Under the pieces are notes generated by a model. It had not been told where the DNA came from. It saw only the letters and a program-made list of their open reading frames with translations, and did not search any database. A DNA stretch of 16,421 nucleotides from Candidatus Eiseniibacteriota bacterium (GTDB taxonomy: Bacteria > Joyebacterota > Joyebacteria > Joyebacterales > Joyebacteraceae). Both the position numbers and the translations under genes were made by a program. The stretch covers positions 1 through 16,421 of the forward strand of contig JAUWBY010000024.1 of assembly GCA_030609605.1 (NCBI GenBank). The letters are read 5' to 3'. How positions within the stretch are numbered: position 1 is the first letter of the stretch; each line of letters begins with the position of its first letter. Shown piece by piece: positions 1 through 7,551 of this stretch.

Positions 1-77
1 GTATGATCGCACTACCCAATAGAGGCAGGCCAGCGCCGGCCCCGGATTCAGAGAATCCGGAGAACGAGGCCGCATGA
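1..77 (+). CDS. 3' end of an upstream gene (partial, unidentified)
   Basis: The frame whose first full codon begins at base 3 is open from the window edge to a TGA at 75-77. The other two forward frames hit stops almost at once. The 24 visible residues form a Pro/Ala- and Glu/Asn-rich tail ending in ENPENEAA, which looks like a disordered acidic C-terminus. No family can be recognised from so little sequence. The next promoter begins about 90 nt later, so this gene most likely belongs to a separate transcription unit. It could also be chance open sequence. Confidence 0.35.
   Translation, partial: MIALPNRGRPAPAPDSENPENEAA
42..60 (+). other. perfect 8-bp inverted repeat
   Basis: CCGGATTC and GAATCCGG flank a three-base loop (AGA). 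No T-tract follows on either strand, so this is not a standard intrinsic terminator. It falls inside the probable coding tail of the upstream gene. It might act as an mRNA 3'-end structure, or it may be chance. Confidence 0.3.
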
Positions 78-166
78 ATACTGAGACGCACTCTCGCATC
101 TTACAATTCAAGATAGCACAGTGGAGCAGCTCGTCAAAGAACCTACCGGCATCCCCACCGGACGTC

Positions 167-195
167 TTGAGCGACGGCACCGTGCATGCTACACT
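167..195 (+). promoter_or_regulatory. sigma70-type promoter with extended -10
   Basis: TTGAGC (167-172) is followed after exactly 17 bases by TACACT (190-195). A TG one base upstream of the -10 (187-188) gives the extended -10 form TGCTACACT. A start of transcription near 202 would leave about 36 nt before the ATG at 238. The same TTG box, 17-18 nt spacer and TGnTAnnnT pattern recurs at two other transcription-unit starts in this window, which strengthens the call. Confidence 0.6.
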
Positions 196-227
196 TGCTT
201 CCTGTGTCATCATGATGGAGATATTGT

Positions 228-232
228 GGAGG
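228..232 (+). promoter_or_regulatory. Shine-Dalgarno site that sets the first TPR gene's start
   Basis: GGAGG lies 5 nt before the ATG at 238. Together with the upstream promoter and the signal peptide that begins at this ATG, it rules out the longer reading from the GTG at 121, because the promoter would then lie inside the coding sequence. Confidence 0.75.
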
Positions 233-237
233 TACTG

Positions 238-1542
238 ATGCACTCAATCCTACGAAAGTGGTCCGTGTGGCTCCTTCTGGCGCTTGTTTCCGCACTTCCT
301 CACTTGACTGCCGGAGCGGTGAGTCCGACAACTGCTGATGCCATGCACCTCTCGGCTCAGGGCTACTTTCACTACCGCCTGGGGCGACTCATGGAAGTTC
401 AGGGCATGTCGCGCGAGGCTCTCGTGCAGTACCGGAGGGCGGCGTCTTTCCTGCAGCATGGCTGCGAACTCGGCCGGGCCGAGGCGCGCGTCGAGATGGC
501 TCTGGGACGATTCGATGAGGCCCTGCGTAGCGTGAAGGAGGCCGAAGCTCTCTGTCCGGACGATCTGGAGCTCCTGGCCGTGCACGCCGAGATTCTCCTG
601 GCTCGCGGTGAGCCGACCGCGGCCGAGGCGCTTCTCATCGAACCTGCCTCACACACCGGATCACCATCCAGGCTCACGGCACTCCTGGGTCAGGCTCAGA
701 TATCGCGAGGGAGACCCGAGGAAGCGGTAGCTACTCTGTCGGCACGCGCTGCCCAGGACACTCTGAGTCCAGAAATGGCCTTCCTGCATGCCCGATCACT
801 CGCGGTGCTGGGACGCTCGGAGGAATCCCTCTCCGAACTCCAGCGCGCTTATCGCCTTGAGCCCTCGAATGGAGCGACCGTCGCTCTTCTCGCACAGACT
901 CTGCTGCACGCAGAACGCTATGTAGAATTGGTCTCCCTGCTTGAGGAGGTAACGAGAAGCTTGACCGCGCGACAGGACGAATTCGTGTCGCTCGGTCGCG
1001 CCTATGCAGCCACAGGACGGTACGAAGAGGCACTCACCGTGCTTGCGGAAGCCGAGCAGACGTGGGGAGAGAACGAGAGACTTCTTGTGGCCAGGGGCTC
1101 GGTGGAGCTGGCCTCAGGGGCCGAGGAGATCGGCATGCAGACTTTCGAGCGGATCCTGGTGCTCGAACCGGACTCCGTTGTGGCGCTCAACTTCATTGCG
1201 TATCACTGGGCAGAGCAAGGTACCAATCTCGAGACCGCGTTGGAGTACGCGACCAGGGCGACGGAGCTGGTGCCCCTGAATCCCCGCGTGCGCGACACGC
1301 TTGGCTGGACATATCTCGGACTGGGACGAGGCCTGGATGCCGTTCGTGAACTGGAAGCTGCGGTCGACCTTGGCGGTAGCGAGCCGCTAATCCACGAGCA
1401 CCTTGGAGACGCCTATTTCCATGTCGGCCGCACTGCCGACGCCACGGCAGCCTGGCTCCGCGCCCTTGAGTTGGAGCCCCAAAGACCGTCCACTCTGCAA
1501 CGTATCGACCGAATGGGGAGGGGCAGTGCGTCGTCTGATTGA
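238..1542 (+). CDS. exported tetratricopeptide-repeat protein
   Basis: This 434-residue protein has an N-terminal signal peptide: R5/K6, a hydrophobic core around residues 8-23, and a likely cleavage after AGA at 25-27. The rest is a TPR solenoid. Helix-turn-helix repeats are visible from about residue 40 to 412, with typical signatures such as GRYEEAL near 260 and GRFDEAL near 90. The C-terminal repeats (ALNFIAYHWAEQG 317-329, DTLGW 353-357, HEHLGDAY 386-393) resemble the TPR proteins that sit beside lolB in many proteobacteria; that resemblance comes from memory of the family. It is probably a periplasmic scaffold for protein partners. The gene is followed by two lipoprotein genes, the first of them LolB-like, which suggests a shared envelope role. 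Partners and exact function are unknown. Start chosen at 238 for its Shine-Dalgarno site and signal peptide. Confidence 0.85.
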   Translation: MHSILRKWSVWLLLALVSALPHLTAGAVSPTTADAMHLSAQGYFHYRLGRLMEVQGMSREALVQYRRAASFLQHGCELGRAEARVEMALGRFDEALRSVKEAEALCPDDLELLAVHAEILLARGEPTAAEALLIEPASHTGSPSRLTALLGQAQISRGRPEEAVATLSARAAQDTLSPEMAFLHARSLAVLGRSEESLSELQRAYRLEPSNGATVALLAQTLLHAERYVELVSLLEEVTRSLTARQDEFVSLGRAYAATGRYEEALTVLAEAEQTWGENERLLVARGSVELASGAEEIGMQTFERILVLEPDSVVALNFIAYHWAEQGTNLETALEYATRATELVPLNPRVRDTLGWTYLGLGRGLDAVRELEAAVDLGGSEPLIHEHLGDAYFHVGRTADATAAWLRALELEPQRPSTLQRIDRMGRGSASSD

Positions 1543-1603
1543 GAAGATTATCGTAGCTGAGGACCCGTCCCCGCGACCCGGTCCTGGTATCCGGGCGTGC
1601 GCC

Positions 1604-2404
1604 ATGATGAGAACCCTCGTGGTCGCCCTCTTCGCACTCACACTTGCCGGCTGTGGCAAACTCCAGATCGCGACCGAGCCGGTGGAAGCGGATGAGATCG
1701 CGAAGATTGCCGCCACTATCGCCGACCACTGGGACGATCCAGCATCCATACGAGCTTCGGGAAACGGTCGGATCTCGAGGTCGAACAGCATGATCCGCTT
1801 CTCTTTCGACATTCTCTATGACGCTCCATCGTGGATCCGCATGGATGCACGCCCGACTGCCGCCATTACGGGTCCGGTCGGCAATCTCCACTTCCAGCTG
1901 GACGGGGCTTGCTCCGAGGCCTATCTGCCGCATGTCCCGCTGTGGATAGAGGGATGCCTCGGAGACGAATGGGCGGGACTCGACGAGATCGACATGCCGG
2001 CACTGATGCTCGGGTTTCTGACTGCCCGAACTGTTCTCTCGATCGACAACCCGGAAGTAGGGGTGGAAAAGGATCTGACGGTTGTCAGAGGACACGTGGG
2101 GGAGAAGACAGTGACCTTCACGCTCACCAGTGATCTTCGCGAACTCAGGCAGGCAGAGATCGGCGCTGGCGACGAAGGCTATCACATAGCGATCAACTAC
2201 GAAGGACACGGGTGGAAAGACGGGATTCCCGTCCCACACACTGCCACGTTTGTCTACGATTCCCGCGACACGCGCCCGGAGGAGTTGCGGCTCCTGTTCA
2301 CACGGTTCAAGCGGGGACCGTCTGCGGACAGAACCGCTCACAGAATAGCAATCCCGGTCGGGCTCAACCCTGTCGGTTGGGATGAACTCAAGCTATGGAG
2401 GTAG
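1604..2404 (+). CDS. LolB/DUF4292-like outer-membrane lipoprotein
   Basis: A predicted lipoprotein of 266 residues. A short hydrophobic signal ends in the lipobox LAGC, with the lipidated Cys at 17 (16 if the second ATG at 1607 is used). Gly at +2 is not an inner-membrane retention signal under the E. coli rule. The mature part reads like the half-open beta-barrel of the LolA/LolB superfamily: an early amphipathic helix, an RASGNGRIS strand, FDILYDAPSWIRMDA, a central MLGFL segment, then a series of beta strands. This best fits DUF4292 or LolB-like proteins, which bind acyl chains. An alternative GTG at 1526 has a strong upstream GGAGG (1517-1521) and would overlap the TPR gene, but it would put the Cys at 43; the ATG start has only a weak site. 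The gene is two bases from the next lipoprotein gene. Lipid-binding function is inferred. Confidence 0.7.
   Translation: MMRTLVVALFALTLAGCGKLQIATEPVEADEIAKIAATIADHWDDPASIRASGNGRISRSNSMIRFSFDILYDAPSWIRMDARPTAAITGPVGNLHFQLDGACSEAYLPHVPLWIEGCLGDEWAGLDEIDMPALMLGFLTARTVLSIDNPEVGVEKDLTVVRGHVGEKTVTFTLTSDLRELRQAEIGAGDEGYHIAINYEGHGWKDGIPVPHTATFVYDSRDTRPEELRLLFTRFKRGPSADRTAHRIAIPVGLNPVGWDELKLWR
2397..2401 (+). promoter_or_regulatory. Shine-Dalgarno site inside the preceding gene's end
   Basis: GGAGG, read as part of the last codons of the upstream lipoprotein, lies 5 nt before the GTG at 2407. It selects that GTG over the ATG at 2395, which overlaps the Shine-Dalgarno site itself. Stop (2402-2404) and start are 2 nt apart, so the two genes are probably translationally coupled. 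Confidence 0.75.
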
Positions 2405-2406
2405 AC

Positions 2407-3405
2407 GTGAAGGAATCCACCGTCATACTTCTGCTCTGTTTGGCCTTGGGCCTCGTTTCCTGTTCTGGACCTTCCATCTCCGCTGTGGGGGAAGCCGACG
2501 ATCTGGTCGTCGTCATAGACCGTGGACTGCGAGGAACAGCCGGCGTACGGATCGAGCAGACGTTTGGTGCCGAGAGCGAATGGTTGCTCGGGGAGCGGAC
2601 CTACAACGTCCTTGTGACGACACCAAGTGACTTCGGCAATCTGAGAAACCGAAGACACATTCTGCTCCTGGGAACCTGGGGAGACGGCGATGTGGCCGGG
2701 CTCGTTCAGAAGAACGTGGCCGGGGTACCGGTTTCCGGCTCGCCCGCGTTTCACATCACCACGGATATTTGGGCGGCTCGCCAGGTGGTCGCCACTCTCA
2801 TGGGAAACTCACCGGAGGAGCTCGTCGGCTACATTGAATCACACGGCAGCGAGCTGCTGGAGGCCCTGCTCGCGGCATCGCGTGAGCGGCTCGCAAGGGG
2901 ACTCTGTGATGAACCGGCAGCTGCGGGTGTCCGCGCAATGCTGGAGGAACGGTATGGTTGGTCGCTCTGTCTTCCATCAGGCTACGAATTCGACAGTGGC
3001 GCCGCAGAGGAGGGTTTCGTGATCTTCGGACGCCGCCAGCCGGACAGATTCGTCTTCGTGCGATGGACTGATGGCGTGCAGGAGGAGGTAACGCAGAACT
3101 CGCTCATTGCAGCGCGCGATGCGCTCTGTAACGCGTACCACAATGGTGACGATGTCGAACTGCGACGGCCGGTTCTTGCCGACACTGTGAGCTTCTCGGG
3201 GTTGACGGCCCTGCGGCTCTCCGGGTGGTGGGGAAACATGGAGCTTGTGGGTGGCGGCCCGTTCCGCACATACTGCTTCTACGATCCTGATAAGCAGAGG
3301 ACCTACATCGTTGACGTCAGTCTTTTCGCTCCCGGCCTCGACAAGACGTCCCTCATGAGAAACCTGGATGCGATAGCGCATACATTCAGCCGGGGGGTTC
3401 AATGA
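2407..3405 (+). CDS. DUF4837-like lipoprotein
   Basis: 332 residues starting at GTG. Lys2, a hydrophobic core and the lipobox LVSC (Cys19, followed by Ser) mark a lipoprotein, predicted to reach the outer membrane because +2 is not Asp. The mature protein opens with DDLVVVIDR (31-39) and alternates strand-rich parts (LLLGTWGDGDVAGLV; WSLCLPSGYEFDS; EGFVIFGRR; DRFVFVRWTDG) with helices. This layout matches DUF4837 family proteins, known mainly from Bacteroidetes and relatives and without an assigned function. It is the last gene of a three-gene envelope set with the TPR protein and the LolB-like lipoprotein. No catalytic motif is visible. The family call rests on pattern memory and should be confirmed by a profile search. 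Confidence 0.65.
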   Translation: MKESTVILLLCLALGLVSCSGPSISAVGEADDLVVVIDRGLRGTAGVRIEQTFGAESEWLLGERTYNVLVTTPSDFGNLRNRRHILLLGTWGDGDVAGLVQKNVAGVPVSGSPAFHITTDIWAARQVVATLMGNSPEELVGYIESHGSELLEALLAASRERLARGLCDEPAAAGVRAMLEERYGWSLCLPSGYEFDSGAAEEGFVIFGRRQPDRFVFVRWTDGVQEEVTQNSLIAARDALCNAYHNGDDVELRRPVLADTVSFSGLTALRLSGWWGNMELVGGGPFRTYCFYDPDKQRTYIVDVSLFAPGLDKTSLMRNLDAIAHTFSRGVQ

Positions 3406-3438
3406 GCCGGCGCTGTGCAGCAGGTGGGGGCTTTTGCC

Positions 3439-3467
3439 TTGACACGCGCAGTATCCTTTGGTAGCGT
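3439..3467 (+). promoter_or_regulatory. strong sigma70-type promoter with extended -10
   Basis: A perfect TTGACA (3439-3444), a 17-nt spacer, and TAGCGT (3462-3467) preceded by TGG (3459-3461) as an extended -10. It lies in the 149-nt gap after the lipoprotein gene, where no other gene is seen. The start of transcription would be near 3474, giving a leader of about 80 nt before the TPR gene. That leader holds short inverted repeats, for example GCGAC (3480-3484) with GTCGC (3495-3499). Weak dyads just upstream around 3408-3440 run into a TTTT, but I do not call a terminator. This promoter likely drives the TPR-efp-accB-accC set, and possibly genes through rimO. Confidence 0.7.
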
Positions 3468-3554
3468 TCCGGCGTTCGCGCGACGCTCCGAAAGGTCGCT
3501 GCCAGTGGAGTCCAGCGTCTTGTATCTGGAACTCGCCCATTCTCTGGAGCGCCT

Positions 3555-4214
3555 GTGACGGCCCTCGACGCAAGTGCCCTCGAGACCGCTATTCTTGAAC
3601 TGGAAAGCGAACTCGAGGCGAGAAAATCCCCACGCCCATATGCTCCTCTTGCGGAGTCGTATCGCCTTCAGAACAGGCTTGATGATTCCATAGAAACCGC
3701 GCGGGCAGGACTCGTGGCGTACCCCGGACACATCTCGATAAGGGTCGTTCTTGGCCGCGCTCTTGACAACAGTGGACGCCTTGAGGAGGCCACCGAGATA
3801 TACCGGGAGGTGACTCGTCTCGATCCGGACAACGCAGAGGCGAGGCTGTTTCTGGAGAAGGCTCTTGCCGGCAGTCTGATCGACCGGGTTGAGAAGGGGA
3901 CGCTTGAAGAAACTTCTTCGGTAGCGCAGGAATCGGCGGCAGGAGACGGAGCATTCCTGCAAGCCGACAGCCTGGCTGAGGAACTCGAGCATCTGGCGGG
4001 GCTCTTCACCGTCCGGGGCACGGACAGCTCGCCGGCAGTCACGAGCGACCTCGACGCGATCGCCACCCTGACCCTGGCGGAGATCTATGCCAAACAGGGA
4101 CTCCCCGACAAGGCCGTGGAGGTCTGCGAGCGGATTCTGGCGCTCGACCCTGACGATGAGGTGGCACAGCAGCGCCTGGTGGACTACGGCAGGACGATGG
4201 CCGAGCTCGAGTAA
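3555..4214 (+). CDS. cytoplasmic tetratricopeptide-repeat protein
   Basis: 219 residues starting at GTG, with GGAG (3546-3549) 5 nt upstream. There is no signal peptide or membrane segment, so the protein is probably cytoplasmic. Two adjacent TPRs are clear at about 27-60 and 61-94 (GRLEEATEIYREV, LDPDNAEA) and a third at about 168-201 (LAEIYAKQGLPDKAVEV, LDPDDE). They are separated by a low-complexity, Glu/Ser-rich linker at about 105-165. Very acidic overall. It begins the efp-accB-accC operon, 74 nt upstream of efp. TPR proteins at this position may be adaptors, but no partner can be named from sequence. Confidence 0.8.
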   Translation: MTALDASALETAILELESELEARKSPRPYAPLAESYRLQNRLDDSIETARAGLVAYPGHISIRVVLGRALDNSGRLEEATEIYREVTRLDPDNAEARLFLEKALAGSLIDRVEKGTLEETSSVAQESAAGDGAFLQADSLAEELEHLAGLFTVRGTDSSPAVTSDLDAIATLTLAEIYAKQGLPDKAVEVCERILALDPDDEVAQQRLVDYGRTMAELE

Positions 4215-4288
4215 CGTAGAATGAGCGTCTCACGCGACGTCCCGGCGAGCGTCTGACAACACTGCATCATGCTGGAGAAGGAATCCAA

Positions 4289-4849
4289 ATGGCAACAACG
4301 ACAAACGACTTTCGGAACGGAATGGTTATCCGGAGGGACGGCAAGCTCTATGCCGTCGTGGAGTTTCTCCATGTTAAGCCGGGAAAGGGCGCTGCGTTCG
4401 TACGCAGCAAGCTCAAGGAGATCCGAACCGGACGAGTCCTGGAGATCACGTGGAGAGCGGGAGAGAAGGTAGAGGACGTCAGACTGGACCGCGTCAAGGC
4501 CCAGTTTCTGTATCGCGACGACATGCTCAACTTCATGAGGCTCGACAACTACGATCAGATAGCTCTTTCCGAGGCCGTCGTGGGCAAGCAGAATGCATCA
4601 TTTCTGAAGGACGGGATGGAAGTGGAGATGCTGCTCGACGGTCAAGAAACCATCACCATGGAGTTGCCCACCTTTGTCGAGCTTAAGATCACAAGAACCG
4701 ATCCTGGTGTCAAGGGAGACACGGTATCAGGCGGATCCAAGCCGGCGACCCTCGAGACCGGAGCCGTCGTCCAGGTCCCTCTCTTTCTCTCTGAAGGCAT
4801 CATTGTGAAGGTGGACACACGCACGGGTGAGTACGTTTCGCGCGTCTGA
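4289..4849 (+). CDS. efp: translation elongation factor P
   Basis: EF-P binds between the P and E sites of the ribosome and relieves stalling at consecutive prolines. At 186 residues it has the family's usual length and three beta-barrel domains. The tip loop of domain I reads KPGKGAAF (30-37), with Lys33 at the position that is modified in other bacteria; a Lys here argues against the Arg/EarP rhamnosyl type. The C-terminal OB domain shows the family signature, with ATLETGAVVQVPLF followed by DTRTGEYVSRV at the end. A GAAGGA Shine-Dalgarno (4277-4282) sits 6 nt before the ATG. No modifying enzyme (EpmA/EpmB or YmfI type) is encoded here. The gene is 30 nt upstream of accB, a neighbour pairing known in many bacteria. 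Confidence 0.97.
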   Translation: MATTTNDFRNGMVIRRDGKLYAVVEFLHVKPGKGAAFVRSKLKEIRTGRVLEITWRAGEKVEDVRLDRVKAQFLYRDDMLNFMRLDNYDQIALSEAVVGKQNASFLKDGMEVEMLLDGQETITMELPTFVELKITRTDPGVKGDTVSGGSKPATLETGAVVQVPLFLSEGIIVKVDTRTGEYVSRV

Positions 4850-4879
4850 TTCGAGTGCGTGCGCACCACAGGAGGTGAG

Positions 4880-5341
4880 ATGGACAAGAGAAAGCTTGAG
4901 GAACTCATCAGGCTGGTGGAGGACAGCGACATTCAGGAACTCCATGTCTCTGGATTCCTGAGTTCCGTGAAGATCATCAAGGGCGGTACGCTCGTAACTG
5001 CGCCGACGGCGGTCGGCGTTGCGGCTCACGTCCCTCAGACGGCTCATCCCGCGACTGCCGCGGCGGAGGCCACGGAGACGCCGGCCGAACGTGACTCCGG
5101 CCTTGTACCGATCGTATCACCGATGGTGGGAACCTTCTACGCAGCGTCTTCGCCAGAGCAACCACCCTACGTCAAACAGGGCGACCGCATCAGCGTGGGA
5201 CAGGTTGTATGCATCGTGGAAGCTATGAAGCTAATGAACGAGATTGAGTCTGAAGTCAGCGGCACTATCGTGAGAATCGTGAAGGAGAACGCCAAACCCG
5301 TTGAATTCGGCGAAGCGATGTTCATGATTCAACCCGATTAA
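4880..5341 (+). CDS. accB: biotin carboxyl carrier protein of acetyl-CoA carboxylase
   Basis: AccB carries biotin between the biotin carboxylase and carboxyltransferase of acetyl-CoA carboxylase, the first step of fatty-acid synthesis. The protein has 153 residues. An N-terminal helical segment (1-35, KLEELIRLVEDSDIQELHVS) is typical of AccB, followed by an Ala/Thr/Pro-rich flexible linker (about 40-72). The biotinyl domain (75-153) contains PMVGTFY and the biotinylation motif EAMKLMNE, with Lys117 as the acceptor. The start is fixed by AGGAGGTGAG immediately upstream of the ATG (GGAGG 4871-4875); an in-frame GTG at 4859 lacks such a site. accC follows after 29 nt. The carboxyltransferase genes accA/accD are not in the window. 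Confidence 0.97.
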   Translation: MDKRKLEELIRLVEDSDIQELHVSGFLSSVKIIKGGTLVTAPTAVGVAAHVPQTAHPATAAAEATETPAERDSGLVPIVSPMVGTFYAASSPEQPPYVKQGDRISVGQVVCIVEAMKLMNEIESEVSGTIVRIVKENAKPVEFGEAMFMIQPD

Positions 5342-5370
5342 CAGAAGCGCGGTGGAGGAAGACACCCCTG

Positions 5371-6735
5371 ATGTTCAACAAGATCCTCGTTGCCAACCGC
5401 GGTGAGATAGCCATACGGGTGATGCGCGCCTGCAAGGAACTCGGCATACCAACGGTGGCCGTCCACTCGGAAGCGGACGTTGATGCACTGCACGTGAAGT
5501 TCGCGGATGAGGCCGTCTGCATAGGCCCGGCGCAGAGTGCTCAGAGTTACCTCAACGTCACAGCCATATTGAGTGCATGCGAGATCACCGGAGCGCACGC
5601 TGTTCACCCAGGCTATGGTTTCCTCGCTGAGAATGACGCGTTCGCTGATATCTGCGCTGCTCATGACCTTGTCTTCATCGGGCCAACCGGCGAGATGATG
5701 CGCCTGATGGGAAACAAGGCACAGGCTCGCAAGATGATGTCCAACGCGGGCGTCCCGATCATCCCTGGAAGCGACGGTGTCGTAGCAGACATCGAACAAG
5801 TTCAGGAAGCGGCCGACCAGATCGGATACCCGGTAATGGTCAAAGCCTCTGCGGGCGGTGGCGGCAAGGGAATGCGTATCGCGGAGAATCGGAACAGCGT
5901 TGAGGACGCCTACCGGATCGCGAGTGCTGAGGCGCAAGCAGCATTCGGCAACGGTGAGATCTATCTTGAGAAGCTCATCATCCGCCCCAGACACATCGAA
6001 TTCCAGCTACTGGGTGACAGTTTCGGCAATGTCGTCCACCTCGGCGAGCGCGACTGCTCCATCCAGCGCAGGCACCAGAAGCTGATCGAAGAATCACCGT
6101 CGCCGGGCGTTGACCCGACTCTGAGAGCAAAGATGGGGGAGGCGGCCGTCAAGGGCGCCAAGGGAATAGGGTACACGAGCGCAGGGACGATCGAGTTCCT
6201 CCTTGATGCGCGTGGCGGCTTCTACTTCATGGAGATGAACACGAGGATACAGGTTGAGCACCCCGTCACCGAGCTCGTTACGGGCATCGACCTCGTCAAG
6301 GAACAGATCAGGATCGCTGCGGGAGAACCGCTTTCCGTGGACCAATCCTCCGTTGCGATGAGGGGCCATGCGATCGAATGCCGCATCAACGCTGAGGACC
6401 CCGCGAGCGATTTCGCTCCCAGACCCGGTCGCGTCACTGACATGTACGTCCCCGGAGGACCGGGAATCAGAGTGGACACTCATGTGTACAGCGGCTACTT
6501 CATTCCACCCTACTACGATTCAATGATCGCGAAGCTCCTCGCACACGGCAACACGCGCGAGGAGGCCATAGCACGAATGCAACGGGCACTCCAAGAGTTC
6601 GTAGTTGAGGGAGTCACAACAACGATTCCATTCCACCTGGAGATGATGCAGGATCCGGACTTCCGTTCCGGCAACTTCGATACTGGTACTCTCGAGACCA
6701 AGAGGAAGGAAGAGATGGAGGCCGGAGCAGCCTGA
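5371..6735 (+). CDS. accC: biotin carboxylase subunit of acetyl-CoA carboxylase
   Basis: AccC uses ATP and bicarbonate to carboxylate the biotin on AccB. 454 residues, close to the usual length. The N-terminal domain begins MFNKILVANRGEIAIRV. The ATP-grasp domain has Lys116 and Lys158, the glycine loop AGGGGKGM (161-168), and the catalytic stretch FMEMNTRIQVEHPVTE (286-301), with Glu288, Asn290 and Arg292 at the same numbers as in the E. coli enzyme. The C-terminal domain includes HAIECRINAEDP and YYDSMIAKL. There is no fused carrier or carboxyltransferase domain, so this is the stand-alone AccC form and not a pyruvate or propionyl-CoA carboxylase fusion. GGAGG lies 12 nt upstream of the ATG, somewhat far, with GAAGA closer. 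Confidence 0.97.
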   Translation: MFNKILVANRGEIAIRVMRACKELGIPTVAVHSEADVDALHVKFADEAVCIGPAQSAQSYLNVTAILSACEITGAHAVHPGYGFLAENDAFADICAAHDLVFIGPTGEMMRLMGNKAQARKMMSNAGVPIIPGSDGVVADIEQVQEAADQIGYPVMVKASAGGGGKGMRIAENRNSVEDAYRIASAEAQAAFGNGEIYLEKLIIRPRHIEFQLLGDSFGNVVHLGERDCSIQRRHQKLIEESPSPGVDPTLRAKMGEAAVKGAKGIGYTSAGTIEFLLDARGGFYFMEMNTRIQVEHPVTELVTGIDLVKEQIRIAAGEPLSVDQSSVAMRGHAIECRINAEDPASDFAPRPGRVTDMYVPGGPGIRVDTHVYSGYFIPPYYDSMIAKLLAHGNTREEAIARMQRALQEFVVEGVTTTIPFHLEMMQDPDFRSGNFDTGTLETKRKEEMEAGAA

Positions 6736-6773
6736 CGTTCTGGAGCAAGGTCTGACGGAAGCCTCCCGACACC

Positions 6774-7520
6774 ATGAGCATAGATCTGTGCCTGTATGTA
6801 GCGGCCGATGCGTTCACCGAAGCCAGAGCGAAGGGTACGCACGTTGTGGTGATAGACGTGCTCCGAGCTTCAAGCACCATCGTGCAGGCGTACGAGAACG
6901 GCGTCGAACGGATTATCCCGGTGGACGGAGTTGAGGAGGCGACACGCCTCCTACCGACGTTGGACCGCGAGAAGGCACTGCTCTGCGGGGAGCAGGAAGG
7001 CATCAAGGTCGACGGGTTCGACCTGGGCAATTCTCCTCTGGAATACGTCGGCACGGCAGTCCGAGGCAGAACTCTTGTTCTTTCAACGACAAACGGAACG
7101 ACCGCCATGGTGAAAGCTGCGGCCTCTGATGAGATCGTAGTCGGGTGCTTTCTCAACCTCAAGGCCGTCATCGCACATCTCATCTCAGCAGGATCCGAGC
7201 GCGTCTCCATTCTCTGTGCCGGCACGAACGGCTTGCTCTCACTGGAAGATTTCGTCTGCGCTGGTCTCATGGTCGATGGACTGGTCGAAGCTTGCCATAA
7301 CGAGCTCGGTCTCAATGATGCTGCAGTCGCTGCCCGCCTCCTCGTGGCATCGATGACGGATATCGCTCAGGTCGTCAGCCGATCATCACACGGACAGTAT
7401 CTGATAAGCCTCGGGTTCGAGAATGACGTCGAATTCTGCAGTAGATTGGATCTGTACTCGTCGGTCCCGACAGTGGTGGACGGGAGAATCAAAGGGCGCG
7501 AGCAGTCCTCTCACCGATAG
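6774..7520 (+). CDS. comB: ComB-family 2-phosphosulfolactate phosphatase
   Basis: Members of this family hydrolyse 2-phosphosulfolactate to sulfolactate and phosphate, a Mg-dependent step of coenzyme M synthesis in methanogens and of sulfolactate formation in some bacteria. 248 residues, the usual size. Family motifs are all present: VVVIDVLRASSTI (24-36, with Asp28 and Arg31), CGEQEG (71-76), GFDLGNSPLEY (81-91), STTNGT (104-109), CAGTNG (148-153), LEDFVCAG (157-164) and HGQYL (206-210). It lies 38 nt after accC and 31 nt before ftsK, so it is probably cotranscribed with them, but no other sulfolactate or coenzyme M gene (comA, comC) is nearby. Its real substrate in this organism is therefore open. 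Shine-Dalgarno is weak (GGAAG about 12 nt upstream). Confidence 0.88.
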   Translation: MSIDLCLYVAADAFTEARAKGTHVVVIDVLRASSTIVQAYENGVERIIPVDGVEEATRLLPTLDREKALLCGEQEGIKVDGFDLGNSPLEYVGTAVRGRTLVLSTTNGTTAMVKAAASDEIVVGCFLNLKAVIAHLISAGSERVSILCAGTNGLLSLEDFVCAGLMVDGLVEACHNELGLNDAAVAARLLVASMTDIAQVVSRSSHGQYLISLGFENDVEFCSRLDLYSSVPTVVDGRIKGREQSSHR

Positions 7521-7551
7521 ATGAATCCCAATCAGACGGGGGAAACAGCCA

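Noticed and set aside
121..237. N-terminal extension of the first TPR gene from GTG 121
   Set aside because: A promoter sits inside it, it has no Shine-Dalgarno, and the signal peptide begins at the ATG at 238.
1193..2341. 382-codon open frame on the minus strand
   Set aside because: It lies opposite two genes with signal peptide or lipobox, TPR signatures and good start sites. Its translation is Arg-rich with no recognisable domain. Long antisense frames are common in GC-rich genes.
3408..3440. Possible terminator after the DUF4837-like gene
   Set aside because: Only short imperfect stems (GCTG/CAGC) and a four-T run; below what I would call an intrinsic terminator.
4217..4222. TAGAAT as a -10 box ahead of efp
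   Set aside because: No acceptable -35 at 16-18 nt upstream and no extended TG, so support is too weak.
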